Shown: positions 26,132 through 34,524, counted from the stretch's first letter. The stretch: 64,000 bases of DNA from Dyadobacter soli (GCF_900101885.1 NZ_FNAN01000014.1:62001-126000); one strand, 5' to 3'. The notes: generated by a model not told the origin, from the sequence alone. Numbers and translations are program-made.

Positions 26132-27136
26132 ATGCGCCAGCGACTGTCAGTTGAAACATATACCAAAGGTGTCCTCGCAGGTGACCGGTCGACGCTCAGC
26201 CGCGCCATTACCGTTATGGAAAGCAGCTTGCCCGAAGACCGTAAACTGGCAGGCGCGATTCTTCAAAATATCCTGCCGTACACCGGCAACTCGGTCCGCA
26301 TCGGCATTACCGGCGTGCCCGGTGTGGGAAAAAGTACATTCATCGAAGCATTCGGAAGCTACCTCACCTCCCTGGGCAAGCGCGTGGCCGTACTGGCGGT
26401 CGATCCGAGTAGCAAGCAGTCGGGCGGGAGCATACTAGGCGACAAGACGCGGATGGAAAAACTCGCGCGCGACCCGGATGCCTACATCCGTCCTTCGGCC
26501 ACCAACCTCTCCCTCGGGGGCGTAGCGCGGCATACACGCGAAGCGATCCTCCTGTGCGAAGCGGCGCGTTACGACATTGTATTGGTTGAAACAGTCGGCG
26601 TAGGCCAATCGGAGACATTGGTGAAGGGCATGACCGACTTTTTCCTCCTGCTCATGCTCTCGGGCGCTGGCGACGAGTTACAGGGCATTAAAAAGGGCAT
26701 TATGGAAATGGTGGATGCCGTGGCCGTCAACAAAGCCGATAATGGTAACGAACCGGCAGTGACAAATGCAGTGGCGGAATACCGGCAGGCATTGCACCTG
26801 TTTCCCGAAACAGCTTCGAAAGTACCGGTTCAGGTAGTAGCGTGCTCGGCATTGGAAAATACGGGAATGGAACTGATATGGAACCTGATCTCCGATTATT
26901 TTGCGCAGACTACCAAAAGTGGCTTTTTAGAACAAAACAGGCAGTTTCAACGGATAGAATGGCTTCGCGAGCAGATCCGGCAGTCGCTGGAAGACCGGTT
27001 TTATGAAAATGAATGGGTGCAAAAGCACATTGCCTCAGCGGACGAGGCGGTACGAAATGGAGAGAAGCTGCCGGAAGATGCGGCGGGGGAGTTGATTGAG
27101 ATGTTCCTTCGTTCCGGTAATGCATTCAATGGCTGA
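26132..27136 (+). CDS. meaB: Methylmalonyl-CoA mutase-associated GTPase MeaB/ArgK
   Basis: A 334-residue G3E-class P-loop GTPase that guards and reloads adenosylcobalamin-dependent methylmalonyl-CoA mutase. Walker A GVPGVGKSTF (about residues 60-69), VDPSS, the switch region GSILGDKTRM, ETVGVGQSE and the base motif NKAD are all present. I start at ATG 26132 (MRQRLSVETYTKG) because the upstream in-frame ATG lies inside the divergent M1 gene. No mutase gene is in the window. The stop codon TGA overlaps the first unit of a seven-fold heptanucleotide repeat. Confidence 0.93.
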   Translation: MRQRLSVETYTKGVLAGDRSTLSRAITVMESSLPEDRKLAGAILQNILPYTGNSVRIGITGVPGVGKSTFIEAFGSYLTSLGKRVAVLAVDPSSKQSGGSILGDKTRMEKLARDPDAYIRPSATNLSLGGVARHTREAILLCEAARYDIVLVETVGVGQSETLVKGMTDFFLLLMLSGAGDELQGIKKGIMEMVDAVAVNKADNGNEPAVTNAVAEYRQALHLFPETASKVPVQVVACSALENTGMELIWNLISDYFAQTTKSGFLEQNRQFQRIEWLREQIRQSLEDRFYENEWVQKHIASADEAVRNGEKLPEDAAGELIEMFLRSGNAFNG

Positions 27137-27183
27137 CCGCCGACCGCCGACAGCCGACAGCCGACCGCCGACCGCCGACCGCC
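27135..27183. repeat. Heptanucleotide tandem repeat, seven units
   Basis: GACCGCC, GACCGCC, GACAGCC, GACAGCC, GACCGCC, GACCGCC, GACCGCC in an unbroken row, starting within the meaB stop codon. Units differ only A/C at one position. It could vary by slippage, but the reading frame of meaB ends before it. Confidence 0.95.
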
Positions 27184-27231
27184 CCAAATTTCCGATAAGT
27201 CATAAAAATTCACTGTAAAAGCATTTTTCAC

Positions 27232-27239
27232 TAAGTTTG
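27232..27239 (+). promoter_or_regulatory. -7 element upstream of the lipocalin-like lipoprotein
   Basis: TAAGTTTG fits TAnnTTTG, 58 bases before the ATG. No well-spaced -33 element is visible. Confidence 0.4.
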
Positions 27240-27297
27240 GACGTTAAAACTAACGCGAATCAAACTCTATTGATCTTAACATTTTAAGTTCTCAACT

Positions 27298-27774
27298 ATG
27301 AAAAAAACCTATGCCCTCAGCAAAGCCTCCTTGCTGGCCATGTTCATGATCCTTTCTGTCGTTTTTGCTTGTAAGGATGATGACGATGAACCAACACCAC
27401 CGGTAAACAATGATCCGATCGCAGCTACATGGCAACTGACTGCCGTTGCCGCGGCACCAGGATCTACCTTGCCCGTGGACCCTGCGGCGCTCGTCTCATG
27501 TATTTATAGCTTAAAATTGACTTTTAAGGCAGATAATACCATCGGAACTGCCGATTGCCCTACTGCCGTGACATTGATCAACTCCGTGATCCCCATCGAT
27601 GGAGCAACATGGGAAGTAAAGGATGGCAATCTTACTTTGAAGGATAAAAACAATGCATCCAAAACGTTCAAGTACACGCTAAATGGCTCGGACCTGCAAA
27701 TTTCTGTGGACGATGCTGCGGTTATCCCAGGCTCACCAGCCATCGATGTCGTGTTGAAATTCAAGAAAGTCTAG
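27298..27774 (+). CDS. Lipocalin-like surface lipoprotein
   Basis: A 158-residue lipoprotein. The signal ends LSVVFAC with Cys25 as lipid anchor, followed at once by KDDDDE, matching the acidic lipoprotein export signal (LES) known from Bacteroidota that sends lipoproteins to the outer face of the outer membrane. The mature part (ATWQLTAVAA near the start, repeated beta-strand patterns, final VVLKFKKV) resembles the small lipocalin-like domains common in this phylum; two cysteines could form a disulfide. Ligand unknown. A -7 box lies upstream and a bidirectional terminator downstream, so it is monocistronic. Confidence 0.85.
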   Translation: MKKTYALSKASLLAMFMILSVVFACKDDDDEPTPPVNNDPIAATWQLTAVAAAPGSTLPVDPAALVSCIYSLKLTFKADNTIGTADCPTAVTLINSVIPIDGATWEVKDGNLTLKDKNNASKTFKYTLNGSDLQISVDDAAVIPGSPAIDVVLKFKKV

Positions 27775-27794
27775 TATTTCAAAGTATCATAAAC

Positions 27795-27826
27795 AAAAAA
27801 GCCGGGCTTCACAGTCCGGCTTTTTT
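27795..27826. terminator. Bidirectional terminator between the lipoprotein and NTF2-like genes
   Basis: AAAAAAGCCGG and CCGGCTTTTTT with a ten-base loop, in a 54-base gap between convergent genes. Confidence 0.88.
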
Positions 27827-27828
27827 CG

Positions 27829-28263
27829 TTACCCGCTCGTGTGATCGCAAACGATCAACCACTTCCCTTTAATCTTTCTGAACAAAAGCGTGTAATGCCC
27901 TTCCAGATCGCCTTTTTCAGGTCGGGTTAAATGGAATTTTCCAACTACGAACGCCACATCTTGGCCGGGAAATGAGAAGTTCAGGAATGTGAATTTCAAT
28001 GTACCCATCGTCGCGCGGTCGGGGTAACGTTTGAGATAACCTTCATAAGTAGGCTTGTAACCATAGGTAATGCCTGCCTTTCCGACAAACATCAACGAAT
28101 CGGATTCCCAGTAGCCGTTCATGAACGATCGGATATCCCCTCTGTTCCAATCCGCCTCCTGGCGTTTCAGGATGCCGAGGACCTCGTCTTTGTCGGCGGC
28201 CGATTGTGCCTCCGCCGCGAGTCCCATGCCGATCAGAATAAGGGTAAAAAGCCAGTTTCTCAT
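27829..28263 (-). CDS. Secreted NTF2-like (SnoaL/DUF4440) protein
   Basis: A 144-residue exported protein: signal peptide MRNWLFTLILIGMGLAAEAQ, then one NTF2-like cone-shaped domain (QEADWNRGDIRSFMNGYW, GYLKRYPDRATMGTL, HYTLLFRKIKGKWLIVCDH). The family is used for small-ligand binding or as an accessory domain; DUF4440 members rarely have a proven activity. I start at ATG 28263, since the upstream extension in the longest frame would bury the signal peptide. It is divergent from the lipid kinase gene. Confidence 0.85.
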   Translation of the reverse strand: MRNWLFTLILIGMGLAAEAQSAADKDEVLGILKRQEADWNRGDIRSFMNGYWESDSLMFVGKAGITYGYKPTYEGYLKRYPDRATMGTLKFTFLNFSFPGQDVAFVVGKFHLTRPEKGDLEGHYTLLFRKIKGKWLIVCDHTSG

Positions 28264-28357
28264 ATTTTTTATGGATTTTTGTAATGCGATAGACGATTCT
28301 AAATATAACGGAAAGATCGGCGCCCCCGAAAGGCGCATTGCCGAAATATCATAAACA

Positions 28358-29233
28358 GTGACCCATCCCTATTTATTTATACTGAATCCCAACTCGGGCA
28401 CTTCGATCGGCAAAAACAGTGCGGTGGTACAGGACCGGATCCATGCCGCGGCGAAAAAGAATGCCGGTACCGCCCAAATCCTCTTCACGGAGGAGCGCGC
28501 ACACGCAACCGAGCTCGTACGCGAGCATATGCACGCGGAAAAATGGAAGGCGATTGTGGCTGTGGGCGGCGACGGTACTGTGAATGAAATCGCCAAACCA
28601 CTTGTCGGAACCGATATTCCGATTGGAATCCTGCCCCTCGGCTCCGGAAATGGCCTAGCTCGCCACCTGGGCCTTCCGCTTACATTGGATGCATCCCTGA
28701 AACGCCTGTTTGAAGGCAAACCCTCGACGATCGACAGCGCGGAATTGAATGGTATACCTTTCTTCTGCACCGCAGGAATGGGTTTCGATGCTTACGTGGG
28801 GCATTTGTTCAGCCAGCAAAAAGCGCGCGGGCTGGCTACCTATTTGAATGTGTCGTTCAAGGCATATTGGTCGTATAAACCGCAGACTTTCCGGCTCAAT
28901 GGCGTCGAAACGCAGGCTTTCTCGCTTTCATTTGCCAATGCGGGGCAGTTTGGCAACAATGCGTGGGTAGCCCCGCAGGCGAATTTGCAAGACGGCTTGC
29001 TCGATGTGTGTACGATCAGCCCGTTCCCGCAGTGGTATGGCACAGCGCTTGCTTATGGACTGTTTACCAAGCAGTTGAAGCAATCGACCTACATCCATTA
29101 CGAGCGGGCCACGGAGGCTGTCGTGGAAACCGATGCGCCGCCGATGATCCATTACGACGGCGAGCCGCTGCAACTGGATACGATGCGCATTGAAGTGAAA
29201 ATCAAACCGGATAGCCTGAATGTGATCCTGTGA
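28358..29233 (+). CDS. Diacylglycerol kinase-family lipid kinase (YegS/BmrU-like)
   Basis: A 291-residue cytoplasmic or membrane-peripheral lipid kinase. NPNSGTSIGKN near the N-terminus, the nucleotide loop VAVGGDGTVNEIA (with GGDGT), and LPLGSGNGLARHLGLP are the family motifs. It should phosphorylate diacylglycerol or a related lipid for recycling. Translation must start at the GTG at 28358: an in-frame TAA lies two codons upstream (28352) and no ATG occurs before the first conserved strand. It is followed 20 bases later by the SUI1 gene. Confidence 0.9.
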   Translation: MTHPYLFILNPNSGTSIGKNSAVVQDRIHAAAKKNAGTAQILFTEERAHATELVREHMHAEKWKAIVAVGGDGTVNEIAKPLVGTDIPIGILPLGSGNGLARHLGLPLTLDASLKRLFEGKPSTIDSAELNGIPFFCTAGMGFDAYVGHLFSQQKARGLATYLNVSFKAYWSYKPQTFRLNGVETQAFSLSFANAGQFGNNAWVAPQANLQDGLLDVCTISPFPQWYGTALAYGLFTKQLKQSTYIHYERATEAVVETDAPPMIHYDGEPLQLDTMRIEVKIKPDSLNVIL

Positions 29234-29253
29234 TTCCCCTTAACATTTGAAAT

Positions 29254-29586
29254 ATGTCAAAGAAAAACCGCTCGGGCATTGTGTATTCCACCAACCCGGA
29301 GTTTGAATATAACGACCAGGACGACGAAGCCGAAACCCTGGCACCGCAGCAGCAGGATTTACGCATCTGGCTCGACCGCAAAGGCGGCGGCAAGGTGATT
29401 ACCGTTGTGAAAGGATTTATTGGTACAAATGCAGACCTGGAAACGCTCGGCAAACAGCTGAAAGGCCTTTGCGGCAGCGGCGGAACGGTGAAAGACGGCG
29501 AAGTCCAGATCCAGGGCGACCATCGCGACAAGGTCATTACCTGGCTCACGAGCAAGAGCTATAAAGCCAAAAAAGCCGGAGGATAG
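29254..29586 (+). CDS. SUI1/eIF1-like translation factor (YciH)
   Basis: A 110-residue basic protein. The first 40 residues form a linker (SGIVYSTNPEFEYN), the rest is a SUI1 domain (DRKGGGKVITVVKGF, LKGLCGSGGTVKDGEVQIQG), homologous to eukaryotic initiation factor 1 and to E. coli YciH, which influences start-site fidelity. Role in Bacteroidota is not established. It follows the lipid kinase closely and is probably co-transcribed. Its final codons double as one arm of a terminator for the gene on the opposite strand. Confidence 0.92.
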   Translation: MSKKNRSGIVYSTNPEFEYNDQDDEAETLAPQQQDLRIWLDRKGGGKVITVVKGFIGTNADLETLGKQLKGLCGSGGTVKDGEVQIQGDHRDKVITWLTSKSYKAKKAGG

Positions 29587-29595
29587 CTCCGGCTT
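29569..29595 (-). terminator. Minus-strand terminator inside the 3' end of the SUI1 gene
   Basis: AGCCGGAG (29574-29581) and CTCCGGCT (29587-29594) with a five-base loop, and on the minus strand a following TTTTTT. It serves the convergent gene at 29599 and spans the SUI1 stop codon. Confidence 0.75.
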
Positions 29596-29598
29596 GCA

Positions 29599-30039
29599 TT
29601 ATAATGTTTTGGTAGTATCGATTTCCGTCGGTGCGGGTACCGAAGATGGCGGAGGCAATTTCTGCTGCGATGGCCCGAGCACTTCCACATCCGTCACAAA
29701 AAACTTCGTATCGCCATTCCACGGCAGTTTGAAAAACTTTTCTTCGTAAGTCAGCGAAACCCGGTGGCCGTTTTTAATCGCTTCTTCGAGTTTTGAAATA
29801 GCATCTTTGTTTTTGCCGCTCACCGAAAATACCCATTGTGAGGAATTCATCGTCCCGTCACCTTCAAACAGGCCACCCATGCGCAGTTCGCCTTCATAGG
29901 TTTTGAACAAATAGCCCCGGTTACTGAGCCGTGTCACATATCCTCCCCGCTTTCCTTCACTGTAATATCCAAAAGTGATATAATATAGTATTCCGAATAC
30001 GATAGCCAGAAATACGGCGAAAATGACCCATTTACGCAT
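29599..30039 (-). CDS. Membrane-anchored protein of unknown function
   Basis: A 146-residue protein with one N-terminal transmembrane helix (MRKWVIFAVFLAIVFGILYY) and a soluble extracytoplasmic domain (YSEGKRGGYVTRLSNRGYLF, KTYEGELRMGG, VSLTYEEKFFKLPWNGDTKF), ending in a proline-rich tail. I recall similar short Bacteroidota proteins being labelled 6-phosphogluconate dehydrogenase, which does not fit: there is no Rossmann fold. It is convergent with the SUI1 gene and lies downstream of the MacB-like permease on the same strand. Function unknown. Confidence 0.8.
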   Translation of the reverse strand: MRKWVIFAVFLAIVFGILYYITFGYYSEGKRGGYVTRLSNRGYLFKTYEGELRMGGLFEGDGTMNSSQWVFSVSGKNKDAISKLEEAIKNGHRVSLTYEEKFFKLPWNGDTKFFVTDVEVLGPSQQKLPPPSSVPAPTEIDTTKTL

Positions 30040-30106
30040 AATACCCGATTAGTTTAGTTTGGTGATGGAAGCGAACTTCGCAAAACAGTTTGATTTTTCC
30101 TAGTTA

Positions 30107-31351
30107 TTATTTTGCCCTGATCGCGATCACCGGATCCATCCGCGCGGCGAGCATTGCGGGCACAATCCCCGAAAGCACCCCGATAATGCTTGATACGCCC
30201 AGCCCCAGAAGCACATTGCGCGGCAGCAGCAGGATTTCCAGCGAACCGAGTTTCAGGAATGAAAGCAGGTATACTAAAAATATGCCTACCAATCCGCCCA
30301 CAAGGCTCAGCATAACCGCTTCAAAAAGGAATTGGAACAATATCGAATAGTTTTTGGCGCCCAGCGATTTCTGGATACCGATCAGGTTGGTCCTTTCTTT
30401 TACCGAAACGAACATGATATTGGCAATGCCGAAACCTCCCACGAGGATCGAAAAGCTGCCGATGACCCAACCCGCAACCGTCAATACCGCGAACAACCCG
30501 GAGATCGCGACCGCAGCTGCTTCGGGCCGGTTCAGGGAGAAGTTGTTTCCGTCGCGGGGCTTGATACCGCGCTTGGTACGCATTAATCCTACGATCTCGG
30601 CCTCCACCTCTTTCATACCCACATCGTCAGGAAAGCCTTTCACCACAATGTCCGCATTCCGTCGGCCGGATTGAAACAGCTTGGAAAATGAAGCAAAAGG
30701 GATAAGGCAGATTTTATCGGGGCTACCGCCGAAATCGACCAGGCTTTCCCCTTTTTTCTCCCGCACGCCGATGATCGTAAACTTATGTCCCGACAGCTTG
30801 AACGGCTTCCCGACGGGGTCCTGCCCTGGGAAAAGCGATTCGGCAATGTCCGCGCCGACGATCGCCACATTCCGGGCGTTGTTGGTTTCGAGCGGGATGA
30901 AGTAGCGGCCGTTCTGGACGGGAATATCGGAAATCAGATTGTATTCGAAGGAAACGCCCTGGATGAGTGCATTAATGCTGTTGGAACCGTTTTTGAGCAT
31001 GGTATTGCCCCTGAAATCCATTACCGCCACCGCACTGGCGCTTTCCAGGTTATCGTAGAGGTACTTGTATTCGGAATAGTTGGGTTCCGGCCACTGGAAG
31101 TATTTCCACCATTGGTACTCGCCACCGAAGCCCCAGGGCCATTTTTGTACATAAATCACTTTGTCGCCGATAAAGCTCAGGCTGTCGCGGATGCTTTTTT
31201 CGAGCGAATCCACGATGGTAAACACGGCCACTATGGCGAATATGCCCACCGTAACGCCCAGCAGCGATAGGATTGTGCGGGTAACATTGGTTTTGAGCGC
31301 TCCCCAGGCGAACCGGAAACTCTCCCAGACCTGTCGTAAAAACTTCATCAT
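30107..31351 (-). CDS. MacB-like ABC transporter permease (FtsX family)
   Basis: A 414-residue inner-membrane protein: N-terminal helix (LSLLGVTVGIFAIVAVFTIV), a periplasmic MacB core domain of about 230 residues, then three C-terminal helices of the FtsX domain (IANIMFVSVKERTNLIGIQKS is the signature). Such mechanotransmission permeases drive lipoprotein release or peptide/drug efflux with a separate ATPase, none of which is adjacent. The last residues (GIVPAMLAARMDPVIAIRAK) are the conserved end. It shares a strand with the small membrane protein at 29599 with a 67-base gap, so an operon is possible. The start could also be the next codon ATG. Confidence 0.88.
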   Translation of the reverse strand: MMKFLRQVWESFRFAWGALKTNVTRTILSLLGVTVGIFAIVAVFTIVDSLEKSIRDSLSFIGDKVIYVQKWPWGFGGEYQWWKYFQWPEPNYSEYKYLYDNLESASAVAVMDFRGNTMLKNGSNSINALIQGVSFEYNLISDIPVQNGRYFIPLETNNARNVAIVGADIAESLFPGQDPVGKPFKLSGHKFTIIGVREKKGESLVDFGGSPDKICLIPFASFSKLFQSGRRNADIVVKGFPDDVGMKEVEAEIVGLMRTKRGIKPRDGNNFSLNRPEAAAVAISGLFAVLTVAGWVIGSFSILVGGFGIANIMFVSVKERTNLIGIQKSLGAKNYSILFQFLFEAVMLSLVGGLVGIFLVYLLSFLKLGSLEILLLPRNVLLGLGVSSIIGVLSGIVPAMLAARMDPVIAIRAK

Positions 31352-31475
31352 GACGTTACGGACAATTTGAGTTCAAAAGTTAGCGCATCGCCCCAATGCA
31401 CCGAAATAAATTGGTATAAAAGGTAAGAAAAAGGGCTCGATTTAATAAATTACAACATTAACCTGACACTCCTAT

Positions 31476-33242
31476 ATGAAATTACGCTTTACGCTAATGC
31501 TGCTTGCCGGCACGCTATCCGGCATTTCTTACGCCCAGAAACCCTTACAGGAATCCACCGGTTTCTACCAATTCCTCTCCGACGATCCCAATCAGAAACC
31601 GTTTTTCAGTGACCGAAAGGGCGTCATCGGGCAGAACGGGATGGTGGCTACGGCGCACCCGGTGGCGTCGGCGGTGGGCGTGGATATTCTGAAAGCGGGC
31701 GGTAATGCGGTGGACGCTGCGGTAGCGGTGCAATTTGCATTGGCTGTCGTGCATCCTTCGGCAGGCAATATCGGCGGCGGCGGATTTCTGGTTTTACGGG
31801 ATAAAGAAGGCAAAAGTTACAGCATCGATTTTCGCGAAAAAGCACCCGGAAAAGGCCATGCCGATATGTACCTCGATAAGGACGGCAACATTATTCCCGA
31901 CGCGAGCACCCTGGGCCGCCTTGCATCCGGCGTACCGGGCTCTGTGGACGGCATGGTGCAGGCACATGCAAAATATGGTAAACTGAGCTGGAAACGGGTA
32001 TTGCAACCCGCTGTCGACATCGCCAGGAATGGCGTGGTACTCACCGAGCGCGAAGCGAGAAGCCTCAATTCGATCAAGAGTGATTTGCTGGCTGTGAATC
32101 CGGGATCGGCATATTTTCTGAACCCGACCGGCAAAAATTGGGCGGCCGGCGATCTGCTGGTCCAGAAGGATTTGAGCAAAGTATTGAAACGCATTCAAAA
32201 GAAAGGCAGGGAAGGCTTTTATGCCGGTAAGGTGGCTAAACAGCTCGTGAAGGACATTAACCGCAACGGCGAAGGCATTATCACTAAACAAGACCTGGCC
32301 GACTACCACGCGCAATGGCGTGAAACCATTACCGAGGGCTACAAGGGTTACAAAGTAATAACAATGGCGCCTCCTTCGAGCGGCGGCGTGGCTTTGCTGC
32401 AACTCATGCGCCTCACCGAACAGCATCCATTGCGCAAATGGGGCTGGCACAGCGATTCCACCATTCAGGTGATGATCGAGGCCGAACGCCGCGTGTACGC
32501 CGATCGGGCCAAATTCCTCGGTGACCCCGATTTTGTGAAAGTGCCGGTAAGCGATCTAATCAGTAAAGATTATTTGCAAAAACGTTGGAGCGATTTCACC
32601 TGGGACAAGGCCACCGACAGCAAAAACATCCATGGCGGCGAGCTACCGGGCTACGAAAGTCTCGAAACCACGCATTTTTCAGTGGTAGATAAAGAAGGCA
32701 ATGCGGTATCCGTAACTACCACGTTGAATGGCGGCTACGGCAGTCGCGTGGTCGTGAAGGGCGGGGGCTTTTTCATGAATAATGAAATGGATGATTTCAG
32801 TATCAAAGCCGGCGCGCCGAATATGTACGGACTGATCGGCAACAAAGCCAATGCGATTGCACCGGGCAAACGAATGCTATCGTCCATGACGCCGACGATC
32901 ATCGAGAAAGACGGAAAATTGCTGATGGTAGTCGGTACGCCAGGCGGTTCTACCATCATTACCTCGGTTTACCAAACCATCCTGAATGTGCTGGAACACG
33001 GAATGACCATGCAGCAGGCCGTGAATGCATTGAAGTTCCACCACCAATGGCTGCCCGATAAAACCACTTTCGAAGCCAATGCATTCCCCGCCGAGGCTAT
33101 TCAAAAGTTGCAGGATAAAGGCTATATCCTCGAACAGCAGCGCAACTCCATCGGCCGGATGGATTGCATTCTGGTCCTGCCCGATGGCACCCTCGAAGGC
33201 GGTTCCGATCCACGCGGCGATGATACCAGCATTGGCTACTAG
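31476..33242 (+). CDS. ggt: Gamma-glutamyltransferase
   Basis: A 588-residue periplasmic enzyme that hydrolyses or transfers the gamma-glutamyl group of glutathione and related compounds. A signal peptide (MKLRFTLMLLAGTLSGISYA) leads into GGNAVDAAVAVQFALAVVHP and GNIGGGGF of the large subunit. Self-cleavage is expected before the nucleophilic threonine in ETTHFSVVDKEGN (about residue 395); VSVTTTLNGGYGS and GTPGGSTII complete the small-subunit active site. Length is normal. It is divergent from the permease gene and convergent with the cupin; no terminator hairpin with a T-run is seen between ggt and the cupin. Confidence 0.95.
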   Translation: MKLRFTLMLLAGTLSGISYAQKPLQESTGFYQFLSDDPNQKPFFSDRKGVIGQNGMVATAHPVASAVGVDILKAGGNAVDAAVAVQFALAVVHPSAGNIGGGGFLVLRDKEGKSYSIDFREKAPGKGHADMYLDKDGNIIPDASTLGRLASGVPGSVDGMVQAHAKYGKLSWKRVLQPAVDIARNGVVLTEREARSLNSIKSDLLAVNPGSAYFLNPTGKNWAAGDLLVQKDLSKVLKRIQKKGREGFYAGKVAKQLVKDINRNGEGIITKQDLADYHAQWRETITEGYKGYKVITMAPPSSGGVALLQLMRLTEQHPLRKWGWHSDSTIQVMIEAERRVYADRAKFLGDPDFVKVPVSDLISKDYLQKRWSDFTWDKATDSKNIHGGELPGYESLETTHFSVVDKEGNAVSVTTTLNGGYGSRVVVKGGGFFMNNEMDDFSIKAGAPNMYGLIGNKANAIAPGKRMLSSMTPTIIEKDGKLLMVVGTPGGSTIITSVYQTILNVLEHGMTMQQAVNALKFHHQWLPDKTTFEANAFPAEAIQKLQDKGYILEQQRNSIGRMDCILVLPDGTLEGGSDPRGDDTSIGY

Positions 33243-33297
33243 TTTGTATTCCAAAAACTACTCCCGCATACAGGCGCCACACGCGGGAATACCTTGA

Positions 33298-33804
33298 TCA
33301 GCAATAAGTCAGTTGGGAGATCAGCTCCGAATGTTGCGGATAAAGTTGTGATAATGGCTCGCGTTGGGCCATTTCAAAATCCGCAAAGTCGAACCCGGGC
33401 GCCACTGTGCAGCCAACCAGCGCATACGTGCTCCCGTGTGCCGGACGCGAGCCAAACCACGCACCAGCCGGCACTACGGCCTGGAATGTTTCGCCATTAT
33501 CCGGATTGTTACCGAGTCGGATGACGCTCAGTTCGCCGGTTTTTTCATCTATTACAAATACTTCTAATGGCTCCCCGGCATAGAAATGCCACATTTCATC
33601 CGCCTGAATGCGGTGGAATGCGGAGAAGTTATGCGATTCGAGCAGGAAATAAATGCCTGTCGAGAATGCCCTGTCTCCTTTGAACCGCGCAGGTAATGCC
33701 TCATGCGGAATGGCTTCGGCAGCCCGATAAGTTTCGGCATAGTAGCCACCTTCCGGGTGCGGCAGGAGGTTGTACTTTTCAATCCAGTAAGATACAGGTT
33801 TCAT
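33298..33804 (-). CDS. Cupin protein, DUF985 family
   Basis: A 168-residue single-domain cupin. LLPHPEGGYYAETYR, FSAFHRIQADEMWHFYAGEP (metal-binding histidines and glutamate of motif 1) and VPAGAWFGSRP of motif 2 are typical of DUF985/Cupin_5. The ligand is thought to be a small sugar-like molecule, but no activity is established. I start at ATG 33804 (MKPVSYWIEKYNLLPHPEGG), since the 14-residue extension upstream is basic and unlike the family. It is divergent from the Nudix gene. Confidence 0.88.
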   Translation of the reverse strand: MKPVSYWIEKYNLLPHPEGGYYAETYRAAEAIPHEALPARFKGDRAFSTGIYFLLESHNFSAFHRIQADEMWHFYAGEPLEVFVIDEKTGELSVIRLGNNPDNGETFQAVVPAGAWFGSRPAHGSTYALVGCTVAPGFDFADFEMAQREPLSQLYPQHSELISQLTYC

Positions 33805-33873
33805 GGAACGTCGGTTGAGATACAACCGCAAAGTAACCCGGATCACTAAATATCCACCATTGGCTCATTCTTT

Positions 33874-33904
33874 TTTGCCAGCAGAAAAGTTTTGATTAAT
33901 TTTG
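33874..33904 (+). promoter_or_regulatory. Promoter of the NudK-like gene
   Basis: TTTG (33874-33877), exactly 19 bases, then TAATTTTG (33897-33904): full match to the Bacteroidota -33/-7 consensus. Downstream, TATTAATCA occurs at about 33910 and again just before the ATG. Confidence 0.75.
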
Positions 33905-33938
33905 ATCATTATTAATCATAAATAATCACTATTAATCA

Positions 33939-34523
33939 ATGGCTAATCCGCGCGTTAATATTGCCTCCGAAGAAGTGCTTTCCAACAACTGGTACACGCT
34001 CCGCAAATACACATTCGATTACCAGCGTGCCGACGGCTCATGGGAGCGCCAGGCGCGTGAGGCGTACGACCGCGGGAATGGCGCGGTGATTTTACTTTAT
34101 AATAAGGAAAAACAAACTGTGGTGCTGACGAGGCAATTCCGCCTGCCTACCTACACGAACGGCAATGACACCGGCATGATGATCGAAGCCTGCGCCGGGC
34201 TGCTCGACAAAGACAATCCCGAAGAATGCATCAAGCGCGAAACCGAAGAAGAGACGGGTTACAAAGTAAGTTCGGTGAAAAAGATATTTCAGGCCTATAT
34301 GTCGCCCGGCTCTGTGACCGAAATCCTCTATTTCTTCGTAGCCGAATATTCCGACGACATGAAAGTGAGCGACGGCGGAGGCTGTGCCACAGAGCAGGAG
34401 AATATCGAAGTAATGGAAATCCCCTTTAATGAAGCCGTGCAAATGGTAGCCAACGGCGGGATTAACGACGCCAAAACCATTATGCTCGTTCAATATGCAC
34501 AGATTAACGGACTCGTCGGATAA
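33939..34523 (+). CDS. nudK: Nudix hydrolase, NudK-like (GDP-mannose pyrophosphatase)
   Basis: A 194-residue cytoplasmic pyrophosphohydrolase. The Nudix box is visible as GLLDKDNPEECIKRETEEETGY (G, then E, RETEEETG). The surrounding sequence (VLSNNWYTLRKYTFDYQRAD, VLTRQFRLPTY, QAYMSPGSVTEILYFFVAEY) resembles E. coli NudK, which splits GDP-mannose into mannose-1-phosphate and GMP. ADP-ribose pyrophosphatase activity is the alternative. A GDP-mannose role would link it to gmd, but the genes are 15 kb apart. It has a clear promoter of its own. Confidence 0.88.
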   Translation: MANPRVNIASEEVLSNNWYTLRKYTFDYQRADGSWERQAREAYDRGNGAVILLYNKEKQTVVLTRQFRLPTYTNGNDTGMMIEACAGLLDKDNPEECIKRETEEETGYKVSSVKKIFQAYMSPGSVTEILYFFVAEYSDDMKVSDGGGCATEQENIEVMEIPFNEAVQMVANGGINDAKTIMLVQYAQINGLVG

Positions 34524-34524
34524 T

